Origin: Tepidamorphus gemmatus
Lineage (GTDB): Bacteria > Pseudomonadota > Alphaproteobacteria > Rhizobiales > Tepidamorphaceae
Assembly (NCBI RefSeq): GCF_004346195.1
Contig: NZ_SMAK01000002.1
Span: 248,001-312,000 of the forward strand
Length of the DNA stretch: 64,000 nucleotides
Direction of reading: 5' to 3'
Below, piece by piece: positions 19,016 to 27,964 of this stretch. The translations under genes and the position numbers were made by a program. How positions within the stretch are numbered: the first letter of the stretch is position 1; every line of letters starts with the position of its first letter. The notes under the pieces are model-generated. The model was not told where the DNA came from and ran no database searches. It saw nothing but the letters and a program-made list of their open reading frames with translations.

Positions 19016-19221
19016 GCGTCCGATGTCCGGATTTCGGGGAATTCGGCGGGACTAATACACCGCCTGCACGCCCATTGCCACCCCGCGCGACAATCCGTCC
19101 GCGTCGTCGTGGACGACCTACGCGCCAGCCGAAGCCGCACTGTCCTCTGCCGGCAAGCAGGCCGCACGCAGCAGATCGTTACCGCGCACGATATGGTTGG
19201 ACGCAGCTCGCCCGGCAAGGC

Positions 19222-19257
19222 CCCTGACGGCCGCGACGACCGGGCGCGGGGTCAGGG
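19222..19257 (-). terminator. Stem-loop at the tpiA stop codon
   Basis: CCCTGA (19222-19227) pairs with TCAGGG (19252-19257), which contains the tpiA stop, and an inner CCGCG/CGCGG pairing extends the structure. No U-run follows on the minus strand. It is a candidate rho-independent-like or protective 3' hairpin. Confidence 0.4.
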
Positions 19258-20022
19258 CTCCAGTGTCCTCAAGGCTTCGGCGATCGCCAGGAAATCCGCT
19301 GCCTTGAGGCTGGCGCCGCCGACGAGCGCCCCATCGACGTGGCGAACGGCCAGCAGGTCCGCCGCGTTCGCGGGCTTCACCGATCCGCCGTAGAGGATGC
19401 GCATCCGGCAGCCTTCTCCCGGAAAGCGCGTCGACAGGCGCTCCCGGATGAAGGCGTGCACCTCGGCGACATCGGCCGGTGTCGGCGTCAGCCCGGTGCC
19501 GATCGCCCAGACGGGCTCATAGGCGATGACGAGGCCTGCGGCGAGGGAACCGTCGGGGACCGATCCGTCGAGCTGGTCTCCAATCCGGTCGAGTGTCTTG
19601 TCGGCCCTGCGCTCGGCCTCCGTCTCGCCGACACAGATGACGGCGACGAGGCCCGCCCGACGCGCCGCCTCCGCCTTGGCGCGGACAGCCTCGTCGGTCT
19701 CCCCGTGATCCTGGCGTCGCTCGGAATGCCCGACGATGACCGCGGTGGCGCCGGTGTCGGCGATCATCTCGGCGGAGATATCGCCGGTATGCGCCCCGGA
19801 CGGGCGGGCGTGGCAGTCCTGAGCACCGATGGCGATGCGCGAGCCGAGGGCGACGACCGCGAAGGTCGAGAGCAGCGTCGCCGGCGGGCAGACCATGAGC
19901 TCGACGCGGCCACGCAGTTCCGGATCGTAGCCATCGATCATCTGTCCGAGTTCGCGCACCGAGGCCTTCAGCCCGTTCATCTTCCAGTTGCCCGCGATCA
20001 GCGGTCGAATACCCGGTGTCAT
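19252..20022 (-). CDS. tpiA: Triose-phosphate isomerase
   Basis: A 256-residue TIM barrel that interconverts dihydroxyacetone phosphate and glyceraldehyde-3-phosphate. 'IAGNWKMNG' gives Asn12 and Lys14, 'IVGHSERRQ' gives the electrophilic His, '[11 protein letters not shown]' gives the catalytic Glu, and '[12 protein letters not shown]' binds phosphate. Length is normal. It lies upstream of secG in the same orientation. Confidence 0.98.
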   Translation of the reverse strand: MTPGIRPLIAGNWKMNGLKASVRELGQMIDGYDPELRGRVELMVCPPATLLSTFAVVALGSRIAIGAQDCHARPSGAHTGDISAEMIADTGATAVIVGHSERRQDHGETDEAVRAKAEAARRAGLVAVICVGETEAERRADKTLDRIGDQLDGSVPDGSLAAGLVIAYEPVWAIGTGLTPTPADVAEVHAFIRERLSTRFPGEGCRMRILYGGSVKPANAADLLAVRHVDGALVGGASLKAADFLAIAEALRTLEP

Positions 20023-20094
20023 GCCCTGGTCCCTGCCCTCTTCAGCAATCGGATCGGCTCCAGATAGCAGATGTGGAGGGTGGGGCGAACTGCC

Positions 20095-20790
20095 TCAGCG
20101 GCGTCTCGCGACAGCGAACAGGCCGGAGCGCGACATCTTCGGCTGCATCACCGAGCTGTCGCGAAGCACGACCGGCAACGGGACATTGCCGAACACGGCG
20201 AACAGGGCGGCCTGCTCGGCGAGCTCCCACCGCTCGCGCGTGCCGTTCTCCAGCCGGTAGTCATAGCCGGGACCCATGCGGAACGTGACGCCGAGCCCTT
20301 CTGCGGCGATCGCGCGGTTCAGGTCGGCGGCGAGCCTGCGGGTGGCCCGCTCGACGGCGAGCCAGCCGGCCGCCTCGAGGAACAGCGCATCGACCGGCTG
20401 GTCGGCCGCGATCCGCTCGGCCACGGCCTGATCGAGCCGCGGGCCGAGGGTCAGGACGAAGACGATCGCCTCGCCGCAGCCGGCCAGCAGCCGCGGAAAC
20501 GCCGCGCAGGTGAAGCGCACCTTGCCGACCTCAGGCTCTAGTCGCCCTTCGAGATCGAGCATGCCGGCCTCGTTGCGGCAGATTCGCATCCGCCGGTAGC
20601 AGGCCTCGGGCCGCGTCAGGATGGCGATGTCGGCGGCCGCCCGCTCGGCAATCCGCCGGATCACGGGACGGACGCGATCGGGCTCCCGGTAGCGGTGGAT
20701 GCGCAGGATCCGCTCGGCGTCGACCTCGATCGGGTCGATTGCCCAGGTTTCAACAGTGATGGCAGCGCCTCCCACGAGCCGATCGCGCAA
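20095..20790 (-). CDS. MetH-activation-domain-like protein
   Basis: A 231-residue soluble protein. The C-terminal part reads 'RMGPGYDYRLE', then 'LAEQAALFAVFG', then 'SSVMQPKMSRSGLF'. This matches the pattern of the reactivation domain of cobalamin-dependent methionine synthase (AdoMet-binding; 'RYSPGYGD', 'lt.s..M.P..SvSg'). Stand-alone versions are known next to corrinoid or methyltetrahydrofolate methyltransferases and may help reactivate the corrinoid cofactor. It lies 7 bp downstream of a PF13769 protein, a usual companion. No methyltransferase or corrinoid protein is in the window. Start could be a later GTG. Function is inferred. Confidence 0.65.
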   Translation of the reverse strand: MRDRLVGGAAITVETWAIDPIEVDAERILRIHRYREPDRVRPVIRRIAERAAADIAILTRPEACYRRMRICRNEAGMLDLEGRLEPEVGKVRFTCAAFPRLLAGCGEAIVFVLTLGPRLDQAVAERIAADQPVDALFLEAAGWLAVERATRRLAADLNRAIAAEGLGVTFRMGPGYDYRLENGTRERWELAEQAALFAVFGNVPLPVVLRDSSVMQPKMSRSGLFAVARRR

Positions 20791-20797
20791 TGGGCTT

Positions 20798-21088
20798 TCA
20801 GGTTCCGAACGAGGCGATCACATCCGTCCGGATCGTCTCGAAGCGCGCTTCCAGTTCGGCCGCCACTGCTTCGGCCACCTCTCGCGCCGATCCCGGCCGG
20901 TCGGCAGGACGGCCCCGGCGCCACGCCTCCAGATAGGCGTCGGTACCTGCCAGACCGCGGCGCATCGCCGCCATGTCGATCAGTTCCTGGAACCGAGCGC
21001 TGAGCTCGACCTTGTGGCGCTCCTCGCCGTCGCGGGCCTCCACAACAGAAGGGATATCCGCCCAGCTCAGAATACTCACCTTGGCCAT
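20798..21088 (-). CDS. PF13769-type 'virulence factor' family protein
   Basis: A 96-residue protein. ATG 21088 has GGAGAG about 9 bases upstream; an upstream in-frame ATG (21196) would add an atypical leader. The sequence 'ILSWADIPSVV', then 'LSARFQELIDMAAMRRG', then 'DAYLEAWRRG' fits the small alphaproteobacterial family annotated as 'virulence factor' (PF13769). Despite the name, family members are usually found beside methylenetetrahydrofolate reductase and corrinoid methyltransferase genes. Here only the MetH-activation-like partner follows, 7 bp downstream. Molecular function is unknown. Confidence 0.65.
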   Translation of the reverse strand: MAKVSILSWADIPSVVEARDGEERHKVELSARFQELIDMAAMRRGLAGTDAYLEAWRRGRPADRPGSAREVAEAVAAELEARFETIRTDVIASFGT

Positions 21089-21223
21089 GTGCCAGATCTC
21101 TCCATTCCGGACACCACCCGACGGCCTGCAGCAGGCTGACGGCCGAAACACTATCCAAGTGTCGTCGGCGGCTGTAAGTGTTTCCGCGAAGCGCATTTGC
21201 GCGGATGCGACCTCGACGGGCGC

Positions 21224-21252
21224 TTGCCCGGGACGGGGGCGATTCCTAAGAT
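21224..21252 (+). promoter_or_regulatory. Candidate sigma-70 promoter of the ppiD-trp operon
   Basis: TTGCCC (21224-21229) and TAAGAT (21247-21252) are separated by 17 bases and lie about 60 bases before the ppiD ATG. A GC-rich hairpin (21235-21241 with 21256-21262) overlaps the -10 and the likely transcript start. Confidence 0.45.
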
Positions 21253-21313
21253 GCGCGCCCCCGGCCGGGAAGAGCCCCGGACGACGCGAAGGACACTACG
21301 GAAGCCTGTCGAC

Positions 21314-23197
21314 ATGTTGGAAACACTCCGCAAGCGGGCCAGCGGCTGGGTCGCCAAGATTCTCATCGGCCTGCTGGTGATCAGCTTCGCCGTCTGGGGC
21401 GTCGCCGACATCTTCACCGGCTATCGCGGCGACGACGTGGCGCGCGTCGGTGAGACCGAGATCACCGTCGAGCAGTATCGTTCTGCCCTGCAGCGGGAGA
21501 TCCAGCAGGTCTCCCGGCAGTTCGGATCCTATCTGACCATGGACCAGGCGCGCGCCCTTGGGCTCGACGGCCGAGTGCTCGGCCGGTTGATGGCCGAAGC
21601 CGCCCTGGACGACGAGGCGCGCAGTCGAGGGCTCGGTCTGACAGATCAGGTCGTGGCGGAGTCGATTCAGGCGGATCCCTCCTTCCGGACCCCCGGCGGG
21701 CAGTTCGACCGGAGCTATTTCGAGCAGGTCCTGCGCTCGGCGGGCTATACGGAGGGGCTCTACGTCGCCGAGCAGCGCCGCCGCCTGCTGCGCCAGCTGA
21801 TCGCCGATGCGGTTGGCGGCGCCGTCAAGGCCCCGGCCGTTCTGGAGCGGGCCGTCGACCGGTACCGCAACGAACGGCGTTCGGCCGAGTATCTGATCGT
21901 CACGCCGGCCATGGCCGATCCGGTTTCCGAACCGACAGAGGAGGAAGTGCGGACATACTTCGAAGAGAACAAGCCCGACTTCCGGGCGCCGGAGTATCGC
22001 CGTATCGCCGTCCTGCACCTGGCACCCGAGGATCTGACGGCCGGAATCGAGGTCAGCGACGAGGAGATCCGGGCGAGTTACGACCGCGATCCCGACCGGT
22101 TCGGAACGCCGGAGGTGCGCACGATCGAGCGTATCGTCTTCCCCAGCCGGTCTGCCGCCGAGGCGGCGCTGCGTGAGATCGAGGCGGGCCGCAGTTTCGA
22201 GGAGGTGGCGGCAGAAGCCGGTGTAAGCGAACGGGACCGCGTGCTGGGCACCCTTACCCGCCGCGAGGTGCTCGACCGTGGCATCGCCGATGCCGCCTTC
22301 TCGCTCGACGTGGACAAGGTTGTCGTCGTCGACGGCACGTTCGGCCCGGCTCTGGTCCGCGTGACGGCCATCGAGAAGGGCGACCAGCCGACCTTCGAGG
22401 AACTGCGCGAGGCGATACGGCAGGAGATCGCGCTCGACCGAGCGGCCAGCAGGCTGCTCGACATCTACGACGCGATCGAGGACGACAGGGCGGCGGGCAT
22501 GACGCTGAGCGAGATCGCCCAGAAGCATGGCTTGACCTATCGCGAATTTGCCGCCGTGGATCGGCAGGGCATGACGCCGGATGGTGTACTGGTCGAGCTC
22601 GATGATGCCCAGACGGTGCTCGCCGAGGTGTTCCGCACCGACGTCGGCCTCGAAGCCGATCCCGTCAAGGGGGCGCTCGACGACTGGACATGGTTCGATG
22701 TGCTCGAGATAACGCCCGGCCGCGACCGGACGTTCGAGGAAGCGCGCGCACAGGTCGCTGAAGCCTGGCGGCGGGAACGCACCGAAGCGGCGGTCGCGGC
22801 GAAGGCCCGCGAGATCGCCGAGCGGATTCGCGGCGGGGCCAGCCTGTTCGATGTCGCCGGCGAAATCGGCGCGACGCCTGGGCTGATCGGCCCGATCACG
22901 CGTGCGCAGATCGACGAAGCATTCGGTCCGGCCGCCGTGCAGCTCCTGTTCACGACGCCACAGGGCGGGGTCGCCGAGACCGTCTCCGCTCGCAGCCCGT
23001 CGCGGGTCGTATTCCGCGTCACCGCAATCGACGTTCCTGCCTCGGCCGCGCGGGACGAGGCCCTTTCCGCCAATATCGCCAACGGCATCTCCAACGATAT
23101 CATCGATCAGTACCTGCAGCAGCTCGAGACGGCGCTCGGCCGCTCGATCAACCAGCAGGCGCTGCGCCTGGCGTTGGGCGAGACCGACGACTTCTGA
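21314..23197 (+). CDS. ppiD: Membrane-anchored peptidyl-prolyl isomerase, PpiD-like (SurA N-terminal type)
   Basis: A 627-residue protein with one N-terminal transmembrane anchor (about 15-33, 'ILIGLLVISFAVWGVADIF'). A SurA-type chaperone region follows ('VGETEITVEQYRSALQREI'), then a parvulin domain around residues 240-370 and a long C-terminal helical part. The domain order fits PpiD, a periplasmic chaperone at the Sec translocon. The parvulin domain is divergent, as is common in PpiD, so isomerase activity is doubtful. ATG 21314 is chosen because it places the anchor directly after a short basic segment. It precedes trpE by 12 bp, a linkage conserved in related bacteria. Confidence 0.88.
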   Translation: MLETLRKRASGWVAKILIGLLVISFAVWGVADIFTGYRGDDVARVGETEITVEQYRSALQREIQQVSRQFGSYLTMDQARALGLDGRVLGRLMAEAALDDEARSRGLGLTDQVVAESIQADPSFRTPGGQFDRSYFEQVLRSAGYTEGLYVAEQRRRLLRQLIADAVGGAVKAPAVLERAVDRYRNERRSAEYLIVTPAMADPVSEPTEEEVRTYFEENKPDFRAPEYRRIAVLHLAPEDLTAGIEVSDEEIRASYDRDPDRFGTPEVRTIERIVFPSRSAAEAALREIEAGRSFEEVAAEAGVSERDRVLGTLTRREVLDRGIADAAFSLDVDKVVVVDGTFGPALVRVTAIEKGDQPTFEELREAIRQEIALDRAASRLLDIYDAIEDDRAAGMTLSEIAQKHGLTYREFAAVDRQGMTPDGVLVELDDAQTVLAEVFRTDVGLEADPVKGALDDWTWFDVLEITPGRDRTFEEARAQVAEAWRRERTEAAVAAKAREIAERIRGGASLFDVAGEIGATPGLIGPITRAQIDEAFGPAAVQLLFTTPQGGVAETVSARSPSRVVFRVTAIDVPASAARDEALSANIANGISNDIIDQYLQQLETALGRSINQQALRLALGETDDF

Positions 23198-23209
23198 GCG
23201 GGGCATAAC

Positions 23210-24730
23210 GTGTCGACGGTCGAGCCGGGTTACGACGCCTTCGAAGAGCGATACCGTCTGGGGGCTGCCCAGGTGGTCTGGACACGGCTGGTCGCCGACC
23301 TCGAGACGCCGGTCTCCGCGATGCTGAAGATCGCCGGAGAACGGCCGAACAGCATCCTGCTTGAATCGGTCGAGGGTGGCGCCGTGCGTGGCCGCTATTC
23401 CATCATCGGGCTGGCGCCCGATCTGGTCTTTCGTGCGCGCGGCAACCACGCCGAGATCAATCGTTGTCCGGAGCTCGATCCGGATGCGTTCGAGCCTTGC
23501 GCCGAGCCGACGCTGGCCGCGCTGCGGCGTCTGATCAACGAGGCACGCGTCGACTTGCCGGAAGGGCTGCCGCCGATGTCGGCGGGCGTGTTCGGCTACA
23601 TGGGCTACGATACCGTACGGCTCATGGAACATCTGCCCGCCGAGAAGCCCGACCCGCTCGGTCTGCCGGACGCGATCTTCGTCCGCCCGACGCTGATGGT
23701 GGTGTTCGACTCGGTAAAGGACGAGGTGACCGTCGTCACCCCGGTGCGCCCCAGTGCCGCGGTCTCGGCAAAGGCGGCCTACGAGAACGCACGCGCGCGC
23801 ATCGAGGAGGTGACCGCCGGCCTCGACCGGCCGATCAGCAAGGCACCGATGGCCGAGGCCGACGACATCATCAGCCGTGCCCCGGTCTCCAACACCTCGC
23901 CCAACGAGTACAAGGACATGGTGTTGCGGGCGAAGGACTACATCGCCGCCGGCGACATCTTCCAGGTGGTGCTCAGCCAGCGCTTCGAAGCACCGTTCAC
24001 CCTGCCACCGTTCGCACTCTACCGCGCGCTGAGGCGCACAAATCCTGCTCCCTTCCTGTTCTTCCTGAATTTCCGCGATTTTGCGGTCGTCGGATCAAGT
24101 CCGGAGATCCTCGTAAGGCTGCGCGAGAGGACGGTCACGATCCGTCCGATCGCCGGGACCCGGCCGCGCGGGGCGACGCCGAGCGAGGACAAGGCGATGG
24201 CCGAGGAACTGCTCGCCGACCCCAAGGAGCGAGCCGAGCACCTCATGCTGCTTGATCTTGGCCGCAACGACGTTGGCCGCGTCTCGCGGATCGGCACGGT
24301 CCGGGTGACCGACCAGTTCTTTCTCGAATTCTACAGCCAGGTCATGCACATCGTCTCGAACGTGGAGGGCGAGATCGATCCCGCGCGCGACGCGATCGAC
24401 GCGTTGATCGCAGGCTTTCCGGCCGGCACGGTGTCGGGTGCGCCGAAGGTCAGGGCGATGCAGATCATCGACGAACTGGAGAAGGACAAGCGCGGGATCT
24501 ATGCCGGCTGTGTCGGATATTTCTCGGCCGACGGCGATATGGACACCTGTATCGTGCTGCGCACGGCGGTGGTCAAGGACGGGCGGATGTATGTGCAGGC
24601 CGGTGCGGGAATCGTCGCCGACTCCGATCCCGACAGCGAGCAGCGTGAGTGCATCAACAAGGCTCGCGCACTGTTCCGGGCCGCCGACGAGGCGGTCCGC
24701 TTCGCATCGGCGGCCGCCAGGGGACAATAA
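23210..24730 (+). CDS. trpE: Anthranilate synthase component I
   Basis: A 506-residue chorismate-utilising enzyme starting at GTG, 12 bp after ppiD. 'ILLESVEGG' (LLES at 50-53) is the tryptophan feedback site. The catalytic region has 'IAGTRPRGATPSED', 'AEHLMLLDLGRNDVGRVS' and 'FPAGTVSGAPKVRAMQII'. It makes anthranilate with TrpG. No tryptophan leader peptide or attenuator is evident between ppiD and trpE, so control is probably from the ppiD promoter and feedback. Confidence 0.97.
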   Translation: MSTVEPGYDAFEERYRLGAAQVVWTRLVADLETPVSAMLKIAGERPNSILLESVEGGAVRGRYSIIGLAPDLVFRARGNHAEINRCPELDPDAFEPCAEPTLAALRRLINEARVDLPEGLPPMSAGVFGYMGYDTVRLMEHLPAEKPDPLGLPDAIFVRPTLMVVFDSVKDEVTVVTPVRPSAAVSAKAAYENARARIEEVTAGLDRPISKAPMAEADDIISRAPVSNTSPNEYKDMVLRAKDYIAAGDIFQVVLSQRFEAPFTLPPFALYRALRRTNPAPFLFFLNFRDFAVVGSSPEILVRLRERTVTIRPIAGTRPRGATPSEDKAMAEELLADPKERAEHLMLLDLGRNDVGRVSRIGTVRVTDQFFLEFYSQVMHIVSNVEGEIDPARDAIDALIAGFPAGTVSGAPKVRAMQIIDELEKDKRGIYAGCVGYFSADGDMDTCIVLRTAVVKDGRMYVQAGAGIVADSDPDSEQRECINKARALFRAADEAVRFASAAARGQ

Positions 24731-24752
24731 GGCGCAGACAGGGAGGCTTTCG

Positions 24753-25343
24753 ATGATCGTCCTGATCGACAACTACGACAGCTTCACCTGGAATCTCGTC
24801 CATTACTTAGGCGAGCTCGGCGCCCGTGTCCGCGTCCACCGCAACGACAAGGTCGCACCCCATGAGGTGCTCGCGGCAGAGCCCCTGGCGATCGTGCTGT
24901 CACCCGGCCCGTGCACCCCGAACGAGGCCGGTATCTGCCTCGATCTGATCACCGAAGCGGCGGGTCGTGTCCCCATCCTCGGCGTCTGCCTCGGCCACCA
25001 GGCGATCGGCCAGGCCTATGGCGGCAGGGTGGTGCGCGCCCCTGCCCTCGTCCACGGCAAGACCAGCGAGATCCGGCATCGGTCGGAGGGCATCTTCCGC
25101 GGCATCAACGGTCCGTTCCGAGCGACGCGCTATCATTCGCTGGTCGTCGATCGCGACGGTTTTCCGCCCGAGCTCGAGATCAGCGCGGAGAGCGAGGACG
25201 GCACGATCATGGGGCTACAGCATGTCAGCCATCCGGTCTGGGGCGTCCAGTTCCATCCCGAAAGCATTGCGTCCGAGCACGGTCACCTGATCCTGCGCAA
25301 TTTCCTCGATGCCGCGGCTGCGTGGCGCCGCGCGGCGGCCTGA
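24753..25343 (+). CDS. trpG: Anthranilate synthase glutaminase component
   Basis: A 196-residue class I glutamine amidotransferase. It starts '[19 protein letters not shown]'; the nucleophile is Cys79 in '[12 protein letters not shown]', and the His and Glu are in '[10 protein letters not shown]'. GGAGG lies 6 bases before ATG 24753. It supplies ammonia to TrpE and may also serve as PabA for folate synthesis, as in many bacteria with a single copy; that is family knowledge. Confidence 0.97.
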   Translation: MIVLIDNYDSFTWNLVHYLGELGARVRVHRNDKVAPHEVLAAEPLAIVLSPGPCTPNEAGICLDLITEAAGRVPILGVCLGHQAIGQAYGGRVVRAPALVHGKTSEIRHRSEGIFRGINGPFRATRYHSLVVDRDGFPPELEISAESEDGTIMGLQHVSHPVWGVQFHPESIASEHGHLILRNFLDAAAAWRRAAA

Positions 25344-25374
25344 GGTCGCACAGGTGCGGGAGATGGCGGCGCGA

Positions 25375-25417
25375 GGCGGTTGTCAGGACTGGCGTAGGGC
25401 GGCCTGACGAAGCCGCC
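25375..25417 (+). terminator. Stem-loop between trpG and trpD
   Basis: GGCGG and GTCAGG (25375-25387) pair with CCTGAC and GCCGCC (25403-25417) around small internal bulges, in the 137-bp gap after trpG. No U-run follows, so it may be a partial terminator or a stability element separating trpE-trpG from trpD-trpC. Confidence 0.4.
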
Positions 25418-25480
25418 ATTCGCCTATCGCTTGCAACCGAAGCCGCTTTGCGGCACGACAGGTCGGGACGGGAATGCCGA

Positions 25481-26503
25481 ATGAAACCGACAAACCTCAA
25501 GGACTTCATCGCAATCGTCGCCGACGGCCGGCCACTCAGCCGCGACGAGGCGCGCCAGGCCTTCGACATCATCATGTCCGGCGAAGCGACGCCCTCGCAG
25601 ATCGGCGGCCTCCTGATGGCGTTGCGTGTGCGTGGCGAGACGGTTGACGAAATCGCCGGCGCAGTCGCGACGATGCGCGCCAAGATGTTGCCGGTTCGAG
25701 CTCCGGGGGCGATCGACATCGTCGGCACCGGCGGCGACGGCGTCGGAACCTACAACGTCTCGACCTGCGCCGCGATCGTCGTCGCGGCGTGCGGCGTGCC
25801 GGTCGCCAAGCACGGCAATCGCGCGCTCTCATCGCGATCGGGCGCGGCCGACGTCCTGGCGGCGCTCGGCGTCAACATCGAGCTGACGCCCGAGCAGATC
25901 GCCGACTGCATCGCGCAGGCCGGCGTCGGCTTCATGTTCGCGCCGGCACATCATTCGGCAATGAAGCACGTCGGACCGAGCCGCGTCGAACTGGGCACGC
26001 GCACGATCTTCAACCTGCTCGGGCCGCTGTCCAATCCGGCCGGCACGCGCCGCCAGCTGATCGGAACCTTCGCCAGGCGCTGGGTCGTACCGATGGCCGA
26101 GGTGCTGGGCACACTCGGATCGGAGCGCGTCTGGGTCGTGCACGGAAGCGACGGCCTCGATGAGATTACCACGACCGGACCGACCTTCGTCGCGGAGCTC
26201 AAGGACGGCGAGGTCAGAACCTTCGAGATCGTGCCGGAGGATATCGGCGTCCGCCAGGCTAGCCTCGACGAACTCAAGGGTGGCGATGCCGAGACGAACG
26301 CGGCGGCGCTGAAAGCAGTTCTGGGGGGCGAGCGCGGTCCATTCCGCGACATCGTCCTGTTCAATGCTGCGGCAGCCCTGGTGGTCGCCGACCGTGCGAA
26401 GGATCTGGCCGAAGGCGCGAGGCTTGCGGCCAATGCGATCGATTCCGGCGCCGCCCGGGAACGCCTGGCCAAGCTGGTGGCCGTTTCGAGGGTCGAGCAA
26501 TGA
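25481..26503 (+). CDS. trpD: Anthranilate phosphoribosyltransferase
   Basis: A 340-residue enzyme. It starts '[20 protein letters not shown]' and has the PRPP site '[16 protein letters not shown]', then '[21 protein letters not shown]' split around residue 107, and '[12 protein letters not shown]'-like helix segments. It joins anthranilate to PRPP. It overlaps trpC by 4 bases. The ATG at 25481 is in frame with the family N-terminus; the ATG at 25474 is out of frame. Confidence 0.97.
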   Translation: MKPTNLKDFIAIVADGRPLSRDEARQAFDIIMSGEATPSQIGGLLMALRVRGETVDEIAGAVATMRAKMLPVRAPGAIDIVGTGGDGVGTYNVSTCAAIVVAACGVPVAKHGNRALSSRSGAADVLAALGVNIELTPEQIADCIAQAGVGFMFAPAHHSAMKHVGPSRVELGTRTIFNLLGPLSNPAGTRRQLIGTFARRWVVPMAEVLGTLGSERVWVVHGSDGLDEITTTGPTFVAELKDGEVRTFEIVPEDIGVRQASLDELKGGDAETNAAALKAVLGGERGPFRDIVLFNAAAALVVADRAKDLAEGARLAANAIDSGAARERLAKLVAVSRVEQ

Positions 26504-27312
26504 CCGACGTGCTGAAGCGGATCGAAGCCTACAAGCGGCAGGAGATCGCCGCGGCCAAGGCCGCGCGGCCGCGCGGCGAGATCCGCGCCGCCCTTGCCGA
26601 CGCCCCGCCCGTGCGCGGGTTTCGCGCGGCAATCGACCGGGCCATCTCCGACCACCGGCCTGCCCTGATCGCCGAAATCAAGAAGGCGAGTCCGTCCAAG
26701 GGCCTGATCCGGGCCGACTTCGACCCGCCGACGCTCGCCCGTGCCTATGAGGCAGGCGGCGCTACCTGCATCTCGGTGCTGACGGATACGCCGTCGTTCC
26801 AGGGGAAACCGGACTATCTCGTGGCCGCGCGCGCCGCCGTGACGCTGCCGGTCCTCCGCAAGGATTTTCTCTATGATCCCTATCAGGTCGACGAGAGCCG
26901 CGCGCTCGGCGCCGACTGCATCCTGATCATCATGGCTGCCGTGACGGATGATGAGGCCCGCGCGCTGGAGGATGCAGCCGAGGACGTCGGTCTGGACGTC
27001 CTGGTCGAGATCCATGATGCCGTCGAGCTCGAGCGGGCGCTCAAGTTGCGCTCGAAGTTCATTGGCATAAACAATCGCAATCTCAGAACCTTCGAGACAA
27101 GACTTGAAACATCGCTTGAACTCGCAGCGCAACTTCCCGCAGGCTGCACCGTTGTCGGCGAGAGCGGCATCCATACGGCAGCCGACATCGTCCGCCTGGA
27201 GGCCGCCGGCATACACGCCTTTCTGGTCGGAGAGAGCCTGATGCGGCAGGCCGACGTTACGGCGGCCACGCGCGCGCTGCTCGCCAGAGCAACCGTGGAC
27301 GCTGCGGAGTGA
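26500..27312 (+). CDS. trpC: Indole-3-glycerol-phosphate synthase
   Basis: A 270-residue TIM barrel. '[16 protein letters not shown]' (about 56-71) carries catalytic Glu and Lys, followed by '[13 protein letters not shown]', '[12 protein letters not shown]' and '[12 protein letters not shown]'. It closes the indole ring from carboxyphenylamino-deoxyribulose phosphate. It is monofunctional (no TrpF fusion). trpF, trpB and trpA are not in the window, as usual for the split trp operons of Alphaproteobacteria. Confidence 0.97.
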   Translation: MTDVLKRIEAYKRQEIAAAKAARPRGEIRAALADAPPVRGFRAAIDRAISDHRPALIAEIKKASPSKGLIRADFDPPTLARAYEAGGATCISVLTDTPSFQGKPDYLVAARAAVTLPVLRKDFLYDPYQVDESRALGADCILIIMAAVTDDEARALEDAAEDVGLDVLVEIHDAVELERALKLRSKFIGINNRNLRTFETRLETSLELAAQLPAGCTVVGESGIHTAADIVRLEAAGIHAFLVGESLMRQADVTAATRALLARATVDAAE

Positions 27313-27478
27313 TGCGCAACCGCGCAACGGTCGCCGCTCCCTCGATCCGGGCCAGATGCGCCGGCGGGAGGGACCCGTGTGGAAGCGCGACCGATGCGTG
27401 CCGCCGTCATGCCGTGCCGGTCCCCGAGCGGCCCGCGGCTGTCCGGGATGCAACGAGGCTTCAACGGGATCTGATCTG

Positions 27479-27964
27479 ATGGCCGGCGCATCCCTCACTC
27501 ATCTCGACGAGTCCGGCACCGCGCGCATGGTGGATGTTTCGGACAAGGAGGCGACCGAGCGGACGGCCACGGCGGAAGGTTATGTCCGGATGCGGCCGGA
27601 GACACTGACCCTGATCGTCAAGGGCGATGCCAGCAAGGGCGACGTGCTGGGGGTTGCCCGCATCGCGGGGATCATGGCCGCCAAGCGGACGCACGAGCTG
27701 ATCCCGCTTTGCCACCCGCTCGCTCTGTCGAAGGTGTCGGTGGATCTCGAACCGCTGGCGGACCAGAACGCGGTGCGGGTCGAGGCGACGGCAAAGGTGA
27801 CCGGACGAACCGGTGTCGAGATGGAGGCGCTGACGGCCGTTTCGGTGGCCTGCCTGACCGTCTACGACATGGTCAAGGCGGTCGACCGGGGCATCGAGAT
27901 CACCGGTATCCGTCTCACCGCCAAGGCGGGCGGCCGTTCGGGTGACTGGAGGTCCGGCGACTGA
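27479..27964 (+). CDS. moaC: Cyclic pyranopterin monophosphate synthase MoaC
   Basis: A 161-residue protein of molybdopterin synthesis. '[19 protein letters not shown]' opens the family fold, and '[13 protein letters not shown]' and '[19 protein letters not shown]' are active-site segments. The chosen ATG 27479 gives the usual N-terminus. It overlaps moeA by one base, so both molybdenum cofactor genes are co-expressed, 166 bp after trpC. Confidence 0.96.
   Translation: MAGASLTHLDESGTARMVDVSDKEATERTATAEGYVRMRPETLTLIVKGDASKGDVLGVARIAGIMAAKRTHELIPLCHPLALSKVSVDLEPLADQNAVRVEATAKVTGRTGVEMEALTAVSVACLTVYDMVKAVDRGIEITGIRLTAKAGGRSGDWRSGD

Noticed and set aside
19016-19251. tRNA gene in the tpiA-secG gap
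   Set aside because: The gap next to secG carries a tRNA-Leu gene in some bacteria, but no acceptor stem, TpsiC motif or CCA-like end was found on either strand.
21296-23632. Long open frame on the minus strand opposite ppiD and trpE (778 codons)
   Set aside because: It spans two well-supported + strand genes and its translation shows no known fold. It is a GC-driven artefact.
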